Origin: Acidobacteriota bacterium
GTDB taxonomy: Bacteria > Acidobacteriota > Terriglobia > Terriglobales > Acidobacteriaceae
Direction: 5' to 3'
DNA: 23,563 nt
NCBI GenBank assembly: GCA_021799405.1
Contig: JAJZAL010000059.1
Coordinates: 1 to 23,563, forward strand
Within the stretch, counting starts at the first letter, position 1. Every line of letters starts with the position of its first letter. Under the pieces are notes generated by a model, which was not told the DNA's origin, ran no database searches, and saw nothing but the letters and a program-made list of their open reading frames with translations. This document shows positions 1 through 7,696 of the stretch, piece after piece. A program made the position numbers and the translations under genes.

Positions 1-528
1 TCTACACTATCCGGAACCTCCAATGCGCAAAGCCTCACCAGCAATGGCCTCGGCAATCACATTTCCTTCACACACCTGAGCCGTCCCAGTACTGGACAAT
101 TCGGTGCAGTCCTCATGGGAGATTCTCCGGAACAGGACTTTCCAGAAACAGCTGATCTATGGACAGGCAGGAATGCCTACACTGTCTACATCAACGTGGG
201 TACGCCCACAAGCTGGATACTCCAGTACTCGCTGCCCAAAGCCGCCACTCCCGCGCAACTCCGGGGAACGCTCAGCGCTCCATTCCCGTATGACATGCTG
301 CGACCCAATTTTGCTTCCTCTGAGCTGAACGCCGATGACCTGCTCATTCACGGCTTCATCAATACCGAGGGCAAATTGGTCGATCTGACCGTGGAATTCC
401 CTCCAGGCTTCAGCCTAGCCAAGCTCGTCCTGAAGGCCTTATCGCAATGGCAATTCCGTCCGGCCACATTGAACGGAGCAGCCACCAGGGTGGAAATCCT
501 GCTGATTATTCCCAACCCCCCGAATTAG
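1..528 (+). CDS. TonB-C-like domain protein, 3' part (5' end outside window)
   Basis: The frame is open from base 1 to the TAG stop at 526-528, so this is the C-terminal part (about 175 residues) of a longer protein. An internal ATG at 115 is not needed as a start because the frame upstream of it is open and looks coding. The visible part has a stretch around GDSPEQDFPETADLW and YTVYINVG, then SWILQYSLP. It ends with a domain containing HGFINTEGKLVDL and LKALSQWQFRPA followed by VEILLIIPNPP. The last part follows the pattern of a TonB C-terminal domain (G-x-V-x2-G, then A-x-x2-W-x-F-x-PA). From memory, proteins with this layout are common and uncharacterised in Acidobacteria. The exact role is unknown; an envelope location is likely. 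It converges on the DUF192-PilZ gene on the other strand. Confidence 0.7.
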   Translation, partial: STLSGTSNAQSLTSNGLGNHISFTHLSRPSTGQFGAVLMGDSPEQDFPETADLWTGRNAYTVYINVGTPTSWILQYSLPKAATPAQLRGTLSAPFPYDMLRPNFASSELNADDLLIHGFINTEGKLVDLTVEFPPGFSLAKLVLKALSQWQFRPATLNGAATRVEILLIIPNPPN

Positions 529-712
529 CCTCAACAGTGGTCACGCATAGGACTTGGTCCACGGGGCGACCGAGACCAGATAAGCGACCCGGCAGCGCGG
601 GGCTGCGGTTAAGAGCCAAGGACGGTACCTGGAGTTTTGGCGATAGCTCTGCCCCTGGGAATCCCCAGCTTCCACTGCCCGGAAGCGTGTCCAGCCAGGA
701 TTGGCTGCTACG

Positions 713-1714
713 TCAACTGGCGTGACTGCTGTGAGTCACGTCCTGCTTCACGCTCTTGGGAGGCATAGTGAGATTACCATTGGACCCGGCCTGCGATGGT
801 TTCGACAGTTCCGGGAATGGGAGGAGCGGGGATTCAGAAAGAGAAAACCCGTTCAGGTCAGAAACCAGCTCATCAAAAAAGCGGTTCAGATCCCTGCGGC
901 TCGCCAGACGCCCGACATCCGCCAGACCTTCTCCGGCAAACCCCTCCGCAAGCATGAACGCCATACCTACGCCATCATCTCCGGTGCGCACCACCCGGCA
1001 CTGGATCGTGATGGTCTGATCGGGCATGATCGGATCAAGATTCCTCTTTTGCAAAGTCACCCGCAGCAGGGTGCGCGGGTGCCAGCGATCAGCTGTTCGA
1101 AGAAACAGACCGGTACGGCTGATATCTGGTACGGCGTGTGGTATCGGAATACCGCCGTCCCAATAGAAAGCCATCACTGCCGGGTAGGCATGTCGTGCGG
1201 CCCGGCGTCTGTCGCGGGCTGCAAAGACGCGTGCGAGCCATTTCATCGGTGCCTGCATCGTACGCCTTTCAACATTGGTTCCGTCCGCGGTGGGCGCATC
1301 GGCGATCGGTTCTACGCCCTCCAGAATAGCGCCGATTTCTTCAATTGTGCCAATTAAAATTTGATCCCCCATTTGCGTCTGAGAACCAAAAATCGTATGC
1401 ACCGGCAAGAGCAATACACTGTCAAATGCGTGTGGATCCGGATCCCCTGGCACCCCGAGCACCCCTTCCTTCAAACCCACTACACAAAGCTTGGTGTCCA
1501 GATAGATCCGGTCGCAGGGCCCGCTGCACGCCGCATCCCGCCGCCGCTTCGCGCTGGAAATCCACACCCCTTCGTTGGTTTTCAGTTCGCGTTGGGACAG
1601 GGCAGTCCAGAAGGATCCCCCCGCCTGGTCGGCAACCGAAACTCCCAGGCTCAGGAATGCTTCGCGCGTCTTGTTGTAAGCATAGTAGTGTTTCCGTTCC
1701 ATGCCCATTTTCAT
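713..1714 (-). CDS. DUF192-like / PilZ domain fusion protein
   Basis: The 333-residue protein has two parts. Residues about 10-125 look like a degenerate DUF192 domain: YAYNKTREAFLSLGVSVAD, then NEGVWI, RIYLDTKLCVVGL, VLLLPVHTIFGSQTQMGDQILI. Residues about 165-280 look like a PilZ domain with an RxxxR-type motif (R170 to R174, in DRRRAARH) and the D/NxSxxG motif (DISRTG, 197-202), the two elements that bind c-di-GMP in canonical PilZ domains. A polar tail of about 50 residues follows. The gene is the last on the strand after the tad block, 211 bases beyond the small membrane gene, so it may be co-transcribed or have its own promoter. A c-di-GMP input to pilus function is a reasonable inference. 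The start is uncertain: ATG 1714 is used here, but the later ATG at 1702 is also possible and neither has a strong ribosome binding site. Confidence 0.75.
   Translation of the reverse strand: MKMGMERKHYYAYNKTREAFLSLGVSVADQAGGSFWTALSQRELKTNEGVWISSAKRRRDAACSGPCDRIYLDTKLCVVGLKEGVLGVPGDPDPHAFDSVLLLPVHTIFGSQTQMGDQILIGTIEEIGAILEGVEPIADAPTADGTNVERRTMQAPMKWLARVFAARDRRRAARHAYPAVMAFYWDGGIPIPHAVPDISRTGLFLRTADRWHPRTLLRVTLQKRNLDPIMPDQTITIQCRVVRTGDDGVGMAFMLAEGFAGEGLADVGRLASRRDLNRFFDELVSDLNGFSLSESPLLPFPELSKPSQAGSNGNLTMPPKSVKQDVTHSSHAS
721..740. other. 7-bp perfect inverted repeat at the end of the PilZ gene
   Basis: CGTGACT (721-727) and AGTCACG (734-740) form a perfect 7-bp stem with a 6-base loop. It lies in the last codons of the PilZ gene, just before its stop at 713-715, and between two convergent genes. 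No T-run follows on either strand, so it is not a classical intrinsic terminator. It could help end transcription or protect the 3' end, or be chance. Confidence 0.3.
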
Positions 1715-1925
1715 CCGGTTAAATTGGGTCCTGCTCCCCGTTTCCAGAGATAACAGCTTGCATTGAACCTGGTCTTACTTTCCCCTGAGGGGGGGCAGAA
1801 GGGTACAGTCAGGCATCCGCACTTTCAGAAGTGCACATCTGCCGCAGGGGCCACATCGTTGGTCCTTCGTGCGTTCGTTTTTTGGGGCTTTCGGACTTCG
1901 TGCAATACAGTTCTGGCAGTTGCTC

Positions 1926-2021
1926 TTAGCGAGCCTTCATCTTGCGGCGCTGGATGATGATGAAAAGCAGAACCACCGCCACCACACCGGCGACAATGCG
2001 AATGATTGAGGTTGAATCCAT
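1926..2021 (-). CDS. 31-residue single-span membrane protein in the tad operon
   Basis: This short frame starts at ATG 2021 and ends at TAA 1926, giving 31 residues. It begins MDSTSIIRIVAG, continues with a hydrophobic stretch (VVAVVLLFIII) and ends with a strongly basic tail (QRRKMKAR). That is a one-pass membrane protein, with the tail predicted to lie in the cytoplasm by the positive-inside rule. An AAAGGAAAAG purine run precedes the ATG, with GGA about 11 bases away. It begins 24 bases after the tadC stop on the same strand, so it is probably translated from the tad message. I do not recognise a named family. Similar short proteins with an IRIVAG start and an RRK tail seem familiar from acidobacteria, but that is memory, not a search. 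A role in Tad assembly is inference from position only. Confidence 0.6.
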   Translation of the reverse strand: MDSTSIIRIVAGVVAVVLLFIIIQRRKMKAR

Positions 2022-2045
2022 ATTATTTCTTTTCCTTTCTTCTGT

Positions 2046-2957
2046 TTACCCGTGATGTAGAAGTGTTGGCATTACCTTGGCAATTGCCAGCAGCGCTGGA
2101 CCCAGCGTGACAAGCAGAATCGATGGGAAGATGAACAGCACGAGTGGGAACACGAGTTTCACGCTCGTTTTTGCCGCCTGCTCTTCCAGCATCTGCTTAC
2201 GCTTGAGACGCAATGTTTCCGAGTGTACACGCAGAGTCTTAGCAATACTGGTTCCAAACTGCTCTGCCTGAATGATCGTGGTGACCAGGTGCCGTACGTT
2301 GTCGACCCCGGTTCGCTCTGCCAGATGACGCCAGGCATCTCCCCTGACGGATCCAGCCGCCTGCTCCAGCACCACCAGATTGAGCTCGTCGCTCAATTCC
2401 GGATGAGCCACGCCCAGCTCTTTTGAAGTACGTGCCAGGGCCTGATCCAGGCTAAGACCGGCTTCCACGCAAATCACCAGCAGGTCCAGCGCATCCGGAA
2501 GCCCCTTCTTGATTTTCTTCTGCCTGATATGAATGAGCCGCTGCAGCGCGTAATCCGGAAGCAGGTACCCCACACCACCTGCAATGATGTAAGGGAAAAG
2601 ATTCGAAGTATGCCAGGCAAAGAGGATCAGCAGCACCAGGAAGACGGGAAAGACCACCTTAATCCCATACATCAGATTGACGGCATTGCTTTCCCGGTAT
2701 CCGGCCCGGATCAGGCTCTGCCGCATACTGGTTGTTTCTTGCTTCCCTTGCGGCACGCTCGTGCCAACGCGCTCCAGCAAGCTAGTAAACGCGGACTGCT
2801 GCGGCGCACCGCGGGTCAGATCCAGTTCCATCCCCTGCGGACTGCCGGCCACGACATCCTCAACGCGCCTCGTCATGGGATTGCGCGTCGAAAACACGAA
2901 CCCGATCACCGCAACCACTGCAAACAGCACTACGAAAACAAGAATCGCCAAGCCCAT
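2046..2957 (-). CDS. tadC: Tad inner-membrane platform protein TadC
   Basis: The 303-residue protein belongs to the type II secretion F (T2SF/GspF) family. It has an N-terminal membrane segment (MGLAILVFVVLFAVVAVIGF), a central hydrophobic pair (GIKVVFPVFLVLLILFA, IIAGGVGYLLP), a cytoplasmic T2SF region (GLPDALDLLVICVEAGLSLDQAL, residues about 150-255) with the usual LRxxR-like helix (ETLRLKRKQMLEEQAAK), and a C-terminal membrane segment (FPLVLFIFPSILLVTLGPALL). The LPDALDLL motif and the position after tadB fit TadC. Together with TadB it would form the membrane base that the TadA ATPase acts on. The start follows the tadB stop by 7 bases, and a GGAGG lies across the end of tadB, which suggests translational coupling. 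Confidence 0.93.
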   Translation of the reverse strand: MGLAILVFVVLFAVVAVIGFVFSTRNPMTRRVEDVVAGSPQGMELDLTRGAPQQSAFTSLLERVGTSVPQGKQETTSMRQSLIRAGYRESNAVNLMYGIKVVFPVFLVLLILFAWHTSNLFPYIIAGGVGYLLPDYALQRLIHIRQKKIKKGLPDALDLLVICVEAGLSLDQALARTSKELGVAHPELSDELNLVVLEQAAGSVRGDAWRHLAERTGVDNVRHLVTTIIQAEQFGTSIAKTLRVHSETLRLKRKQMLEEQAAKTSVKLVFPLVLFIFPSILLVTLGPALLAIAKVMPTLLHHG

Positions 2958-2964
2958 GTCCGTG

Positions 2965-3942
2965 TTATACCTCCACGTTCACGATGTTGCGGATAATCAC
3001 TGCGCCAATCAGAATCATGACAATACCGGCGTAAATCAGCTTTCGTCCAATCGGTACGATCCAGAGGATGGAGATCTCTTTCGGGTCGATCAGGAACATC
3101 AGGACTGCGATCACAAGCGGAAGAAAAGTCAGAATCCATCCCGTCAGCCGTCCCTGCGCAGTATGCGTCCGTACCTGTCGCTGCAGAGCGAATCGCTCTC
3201 GGATCACATGAGCGGTGTTCTCCAGAATCTCGGCAAGATTGCCGCCCGTCTCACGCTGAATCGTCATGGCCGTGGTGACCATTTTCAGATCCGGAAGCGG
3301 CATGCGCGTGATGAGATTATCGAGCGTCGTGGTAAAGTCCAGCCCGTAATTCTGCTCCTCAAAACAGATACGAAACTCGCCCGCCAGAGGATCGGCACAC
3401 TCTTTCGAAACCATACTCAGCGTGGAATTCATCGAGTGTCCTACCCGGAGAGCGCTCACCATCAGGTCCAGCGCTTCAGGCAGGTCGGCCTCAAACTTCT
3501 TGAAGCGGATCTTGCGCTTCTGAAATACGTAGACCCACGGAAGAAATCCAAGCAGCAGACCCGCGCCCAACGCTGCCAGAAATTGCCCAGTGATCAATTG
3601 AATCAGGTAGAGAGGCACCAGAAAACATGCTCCCGTCAGCAGCAGCAGCAGCGACGCCGTCCAGCGAACATTCGCCTGATACAGCAGGAGCCGAAGCCGG
3701 GGCACAATTTCGAATCTCAACAGGATACGGTTCAGCCAGGGGATCGAACTCAGCTCTTCCGTCTTGCGCAGATCGGCAACATCAATCTCATCTTCCTGGT
3801 TCCGCCGAGCCTGTAGCAGCACCGATTGCAGCACACGGATACGCTCTTTCGACAGCCGCGCGGATGACCCGCCCCCCGCTGCCATGAGCAGTATCACAAT
3901 GGACGCTACGCCGAGAAAGACAATGACGATCAGTTCAATCAT
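2965..3942 (-). CDS. tadB: Tad inner-membrane platform protein TadB
   Basis: The 325-residue T2SF-family protein starts with a membrane segment (MIELIVIVFLGVASIVILLM) and a Gly/Ser-rich link. It has two more membrane spans near residues 85-130 (ASLLLLLTGACFLVPLYLI, LAALGAGLLLGFLPWVYVF), the cytoplasmic T2SF helices (LPEALDLMVSALRVGHSMNS, ETGGNLAEILENTAHVIRER), and two C-terminal spans (LTGWILTFLPLVIAVLMFL, YAGIVMILIGAVII). The length and the LPEALDLM and GGNLAEIL motifs are typical of TadB. It lies 12 bases after tadA and 7 before tadC in the same operon. Its role is the inner-membrane platform for pilus polymerisation. Confidence 0.93.
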   Translation of the reverse strand: MIELIVIVFLGVASIVILLMAAGGGSSARLSKERIRVLQSVLLQARRNQEDEIDVADLRKTEELSSIPWLNRILLRFEIVPRLRLLLYQANVRWTASLLLLLTGACFLVPLYLIQLITGQFLAALGAGLLLGFLPWVYVFQKRKIRFKKFEADLPEALDLMVSALRVGHSMNSTLSMVSKECADPLAGEFRICFEEQNYGLDFTTTLDNLITRMPLPDLKMVTTAMTIQRETGGNLAEILENTAHVIRERFALQRQVRTHTAQGRLTGWILTFLPLVIAVLMFLIDPKEISILWIVPIGRKLIYAGIVMILIGAVIIRNIVNVEV

Positions 3943-3954
3943 AGGAAACGCTAC

Positions 3955-5235
3955 CTACTTCACTTCCACGACTTCCTCGAAGATGCTCGGCGAGAGGAAC
4001 AAACCTGCTACGCGGAGCTTATCAAGGAATCGCGGACGAATACGCGTCGGCTCGAAGATGCCGACGACTTTGCCATCTGCACCAATCCCCTTGCGGCGAA
4101 ACACGAAGATTTCCTGCATGCTGATCATGTTCTCTTCCATACCGGTAATCTCCGAAACACTCATCACCTTACGCGTTCCGTCGCTCAACCGTGATACTTG
4201 CACGACAATGCCCACTGCGGCAGCCATCTGCTGGCGCACACTCTTTTCCGGCAGATTCATGTTCGTCATAGCCACCATCGACTCGAAACGGCTCAGGGCA
4301 TCGCGGGGCGAGTTGGCGTGAATCGTGGTCATCGAGCCTTCATGGCCGGTGTTCATCGCCTGCAACATGTCAAACGCCTCTTCGCCGCGCAATTCGCCGA
4401 TGATGATCCGGTCCGGACGCATACGAAGGCTGTTAATCAACAGTTGCCGTTGCCGAATGGCGCCCTGCCCTTCCACGTTCGGAGGACGCGTTTCCAGTCT
4501 CACGAGGTTTTCCACCTGCAGCCGGAGTTCGGCCGCGTCCTCAATCGTCACAATGCGCTCATGCCGAGGAATATATTGCGACAGCAGGTTGAGGAATGTC
4601 GTCTTGCCGGCGCCCGTGCCTCCGGATATCAGCACGCTGATGCGCGCCTTCACCGCCGCGCTCAGCATTTCCAGCATTCCCGGCGAAACCGTCTTCAGCT
4701 GGACCAGCCGCTGTGCATCCAGCGGCGCCGTGCCGAATCGGCGGATCGATACCGCGGGACCATCCAGCGCCAGCGGTGGAATAATCGCGTTCACACGGGA
4801 GCCGTCCGGCAAGCGGGCGTCCACCATCGGAGACGATTCGTCAATCCGGCGCCCCACCCGGGAAACAATCCGGTCAATGATCTGCATCAGGTGACGATTG
4901 TCCCGGAATGAAGCGTTGGCACGCGACAGAATGCCAGCCTTCTCAATAAATACGTTGTCTTTTCCGTTAACGAGAATATCCGAGATCTGCTCGTCGGCAA
5001 GAAGCGGCTCCAGAGGTCCCAAACCAAAGACATCGTCCAGCAGCTCTACGCGGATCTTCTCCTGCTCGCTGAAGCTGAGCGGCACTTTCTTGCTCAGGAT
5101 GATCTCGTTCACCATGGTGGAGACAGCCTGCCGCGCCTGCCCGGAATCGACCCTTGACAGCTTCTCCAGGTCAAGCTGAGCAATCAGTGACCGGTGAATT
5201 TCGGATTTAAGCGTCTCAAAACTAGAGTTTTCCAC
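3955..5235 (-). CDS. tadA: Tad secretion ATPase TadA/CpaF
   Basis: The 426-residue protein is a hexameric type II/IV secretion ATPase (GspE/VirB11 superfamily, CpaF branch). The N-terminal helical region includes [23 protein letters not shown], typical of CpaF. The nucleotide site has Walker [10 protein letters not shown] (about 205-213), an Asp box [10 protein letters not shown] (about 230), Walker [13 protein letters not shown] (about 276-287) and a His box [13 protein letters not shown] (about 296-308). All key residues are present, so the enzyme should be active. It would power extension, and possibly retraction, of the Flp pilus from the cytoplasmic face of TadB/TadC. The start is GTG 5235, with AGGA about 10 bases upstream. 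It follows tadZ by 15 bases and precedes tadB by 12. Confidence 0.96.
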   Translation of the reverse strand: MENSSFETLKSEIHRSLIAQLDLEKLSRVDSGQARQAVSTMVNEIILSKKVPLSFSEQEKIRVELLDDVFGLGPLEPLLADEQISDILVNGKDNVFIEKAGILSRANASFRDNRHLMQIIDRIVSRVGRRIDESSPMVDARLPDGSRVNAIIPPLALDGPAVSIRRFGTAPLDAQRLVQLKTVSPGMLEMLSAAVKARISVLISGGTGAGKTTFLNLLSQYIPRHERIVTIEDAAELRLQVENLVRLETRPPNVEGQGAIRQRQLLINSLRMRPDRIIIGELRGEEAFDMLQAMNTGHEGSMTTIHANSPRDALSRFESMVAMTNMNLPEKSVRQQMAAAVGIVVQVSRLSDGTRKVMSVSEITGMEENMISMQEIFVFRRKGIGADGKVVGIFEPTRIRPRFLDKLRVAGLFLSPSIFEEVVEVK

Positions 5236-5250
5236 GGGGAATTCGTCCTA

Positions 5251-6534
5251 TTACTTTGTCTGTTTCGAGAAAAGTCTCAGAATACCGGCTTTCTGTGATC
5301 CCTGGGCCGTGCCGCTGAGACCTGCTGCGTCTTCTACCATCTGGTGAATCACCTTGGAAATCGGCGACTTCGTCAACGCGACCGAATTCTTCATGCTGAT
5401 TGAGTCGCGCACCGCGATGTAGTCCCCTGGGATCTTCCACTGGGGCTCCATCGTCAGAGCCTTTTTGATACTTTCGTCATCGATTCCGGCCGAACGCGGG
5501 TTATAACGGTTGAGCACCACCTCGGGCCGTCGCGTTCCTACGGGGAAAAACTCCGAGATAATGCGGTTCGAGTTCCGCAGTTCCGTCACGCTTACCTGCG
5601 TCACCAGGTAACTGATCGTTGCCTCGCGAAACAAAGTCCGTGAAAGGGGATCCAGCGTGCTCCCCATATCGAGCACGACATAATCATAGGCCTGCCTCGC
5701 CACCGCGATCAGCCTCGTGCGCGCATCCTCTGAGGAATCAATTCCGATATACCGGTCCGGGGCGGCCAGCACATCCAGGCCAGAACTGTGCTTCGACAAC
5801 AGGCTGGACAGGAAATTCGAGTCGAGCCGTTCAGCGTTCTGCAGCGCATTCAGCGTCGAGTACATCGAGGAAACGCCCAGCAGAATCGAAGCGTCGCCCA
5901 GCGGAAGGCTGAAGTCCACAAACAGGCACCGCTGACTCTTCGCCGCAGCCATTTGCGCAAGCACAACCGCGAAATTGCAGGCGACCGTGGTGGCGCCGGA
6001 CCCACCCTTCACGCTCGCAAAGACAAACATTTTCCCCTGGCTGGCCTTCGCCGGCCGGTCTGCCGGACGCCGCGCAAATGCACGCATCATGGCCGGCTCG
6101 AGCGCAGCCTGCTCCACAGGCAACCGCAGGAATTCTCGTGCCCCGGCACGCATGCACTGCACCAGCAAATCCGAGTCGGTCGACTCGGAAAACACCATGA
6201 CCGTGGCGTTGCTCCGGGAGCAGATCGTCTCCAGCAGGTACAGCGCATGGGAAGGATTCCCATCGAGATCGATCATGATCACGTCATAATCTTCGCGCAG
6301 TAGATTCTCAAGAAAATCGCCTTCCGGATACGCGGGGCATTCCTTCACATTTTGCGGCGGCAGAGCATTCATGGCCGCGGCGATTTCTCTGCGCCGGTCT
6401 TCCTCCGGCGACATGATGACGATGGACAAAGCGTGGGCCCTCAACGTCTGGGGGGCATGACCTCCGGACGGCTTCCCAGCCTGCGTCTTACCGGCCAGCA
6501 ACATATCCAGGGCAGACAGACCTTCTTGCGACAT
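5251..6534 (-). CDS. tadZ: Tad localisation ATPase TadZ/CpaE
   Basis: The 427-residue protein has the two-part CpaE plan. Residues about 30-150 form a receiver-like domain (VIMIDLDG with D89 at the usual phospho-acceptor strand, MVFSESTDSDLLVQCMRAGAREFLRLP). Residues about 165-390 form a MinD/ParA-type ATPase with the deviant Walker A motif KGGSGATT (176-183), LFVDFSLPLGD and YVVLDMGSTLD. In the family this protein places the Tad machine, often at a pole. The ATG at 6534 has an AGGAG ribosome binding site just upstream. It lies 15 bases after tadV and 15 before tadA. The C-terminal 40 residues are less conserved in type. Confidence 0.94.
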   Translation of the reverse strand: MSQEGLSALDMLLAGKTQAGKPSGGHAPQTLRAHALSIVIMSPEEDRRREIAAAMNALPPQNVKECPAYPEGDFLENLLREDYDVIMIDLDGNPSHALYLLETICSRSNATVMVFSESTDSDLLVQCMRAGAREFLRLPVEQAALEPAMMRAFARRPADRPAKASQGKMFVFASVKGGSGATTVACNFAVVLAQMAAAKSQRCLFVDFSLPLGDASILLGVSSMYSTLNALQNAERLDSNFLSSLLSKHSSGLDVLAAPDRYIGIDSSEDARTRLIAVARQAYDYVVLDMGSTLDPLSRTLFREATISYLVTQVSVTELRNSNRIISEFFPVGTRRPEVVLNRYNPRSAGIDDESIKKALTMEPQWKIPGDYIAVRDSISMKNSVALTKSPISKVIHQMVEDAAGLSGTAQGSQKAGILRLFSKQTK

Positions 6535-6549
6535 TCTCTTTCTCCTGCG

Positions 6550-7068
6550 CTATTTTGCGTGGGCAAGAAACGACAGCAGCACGCCTGTCGCGATTGCCGG
6601 CACGTATGGCATTTTCCTGGCAGCCGGGTTGGCCAGGTTCAGATCCGAATGCGGCTTGACGCCGCCCTTCCACGACCCAACCAGCGCTCCAGTATTGCCA
6701 AATAACTCTCCTGCAAACCCCTTCGAAACTGACCACACTATCGCCATTACGCCGCCGGCCAGAAACGTCAGAATCATTGCAATCAACAATTGCGAGGGGC
6801 CAATCCAGGCACCGATGGCTGCCATCAGCTTCACGTCGCCCATGCCCATCCCCCCTAACCAATTCAGAAAGCCAAACACAACGGCCGCAAGCCCCCAGCC
6901 GTAAAAACTCTCCAGCAACCCATGCCCGCCCGCTACCACAATGGAAATGATCGGCCCGGCAACCATAAACGGCAAAACCAGCCAATTTGGGACCCTGCGG
7001 CTCCGAATATCTGTAAACGTGGCAATTGCCACCACAATCAGCGTCGGCCACCACGCTACCGAATGCAT
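6550..7068 (-). CDS. tadV: Prepilin peptidase TadV/CpaA
   Basis: This is a type IV/Flp prepilin peptidase (A24 aspartic protease), 172 residues from the chosen ATG. The two catalytic aspartates are visible: D20 in FTDIRSRRVPNW and D78 in the GxGD motif, here GGMGMGDVKLM. It has about five membrane spans and ends with PYVPAIATGVLLSFLA, the usual PY-P-AIA segment. It would cleave, in the membrane, the leader of the Flp pilin and of pseudopilins. The frame is open to a TTG at 7098, but the extra ten residues (MLCKGCETVV) are polar and would displace the first membrane span, so ATG 7068 is preferred. It is the first gene of the tad block in the window, followed 15 bases later by tadZ. Confidence 0.92.
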   Translation of the reverse strand: MHSVAWWPTLIVVAIATFTDIRSRRVPNWLVLPFMVAGPIISIVVAGGHGLLESFYGWGLAAVVFGFLNWLGGMGMGDVKLMAAIGAWIGPSQLLIAMILTFLAGGVMAIVWSVSKGFAGELFGNTGALVGSWKGGVKPHSDLNLANPAARKMPYVPAIATGVLLSFLAHAK

Positions 7069-7202
7069 CACCACCGTCTCACATCCCTTGCACAGCAAAC
7101 ATCAAATATGGATAGCAATCTCTTCTCCAAAGAAGGCGCCCGTCGATAACCCACTCCAGAAAAGGAACTTAAAGACGAATTTCCACATCACCTGTTCACG
7201 TC

Positions 7203-7231
7203 CGTATACACACTGCGGCGGAAGGGAACAA
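7203..7231 (-). promoter_or_regulatory. Possible sigma-70-type promoter for the tad operon
   Basis: On the minus strand TTGTTC (7231-7226) and TATACG (7208-7203) are 17 bases apart, the ideal spacing. The matches to TTGACA and TATAAT are only moderate (3 of 6 and 4 of 6). It lies about 135 bases upstream of the tadV start and points the right way. Chance occurrence cannot be excluded. Confidence 0.25.
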
Positions 7232-7527
7232 GTGACTACACCGGCATGATAGACCGGCGTCTTTCTCCTTTGGCACTTGCATGATACCCGGATTTCATGG
7301 CGTCCGAACCGTTTATTGCCGCCAGGAAGCAGATCTGTCACATGCTGCTGGCTCATCAGCGCTCGCGAACGTCATCTCCACGCCATTTCCCGGGCCCCGC
7401 ACCGCAAGGGTTCCTGCATCGATTCAACCCCTGCTCTTCTCGCTCGAGGTACCAACGATCTTTATTACTAAGGCCACCTCAGATTCAGCCTATCAGATAC
7501 CAACTACAATTACCCTCGTTCTGTCAA

Positions 7528-7547
7528 CAACCTGCCTCGCAAGGTTG
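7528..7547. other. Small hairpin downstream of the SDR gene
   Basis: CAACCT (7528-7533) and AGGTTG (7542-7547) form a 6-bp stem with an 8-base loop. On the plus strand an A-run follows; on the minus strand the matching T-run comes before the stem. It is therefore not a normal terminator for the SDR gene, whose transcript reads on the minus strand. Confidence 0.25.
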
Positions 7548-7696
7548 AAAAAAACTGGTCGCAACCCCCACCTGCCTCCTATGGAACCTGATCTCCCGCA
7601 CGCACCGGCCCTCCGGCTTCACAGCGATTGTCTCCATGCGGGCCAGCCACCGGCGAGGAAACGGTCCAAAATGCACCGAACGCCGCGGCTCAGCCG

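Larger units (their letters stand above)
7069..7696. other. Long gap upstream of the tad block, no convincing gene
   Basis: About 630 bases separate tadV from the SDR gene, and no frame here looks like a protein of a known family. In many genomes a short Flp pilin gene sits just before tadV. I looked on the minus strand for its hallmark (a basic leader, then G-x4-E and a hydrophobic segment) and did not find it. The region holds a possible promoter (7203-7231) and a small hairpin (7528-7547), and probably carries the control of the tad operon. No GEMM-type c-di-GMP riboswitch was recognised by eye. Confidence 0.6.

Noticed and set aside
1782..1792. CCCCTGAGGGG palindrome in the gap before the PilZ gene
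   Set aside because: The 4-bp stem with a 3-base loop is too short to call a terminator, and no T-run follows.
1819..1834. GCACTT-TCAG-AAGTGC hairpin in the same gap
   Set aside because: The 6-bp stem is perfect, but no T-run follows on either strand. It may be an RNA structure, but there is no support for a function.
7102..7188. 28-residue frame on the minus strand (begins MWKFVFKFLFW) before tadV
   Set aside because: It is hydrophobic at the start, but its only purine run (AGG) lies 3 bases from the ATG and it has no pilin leader. It could be a leader peptide, but nothing in the sequence supports it.
7270..7282. TGGCAC next to TTGCA, resembling a sigma-54 promoter
   Set aside because: The two boxes are directly joined, while sigma-54 promoters need about five bases between them.
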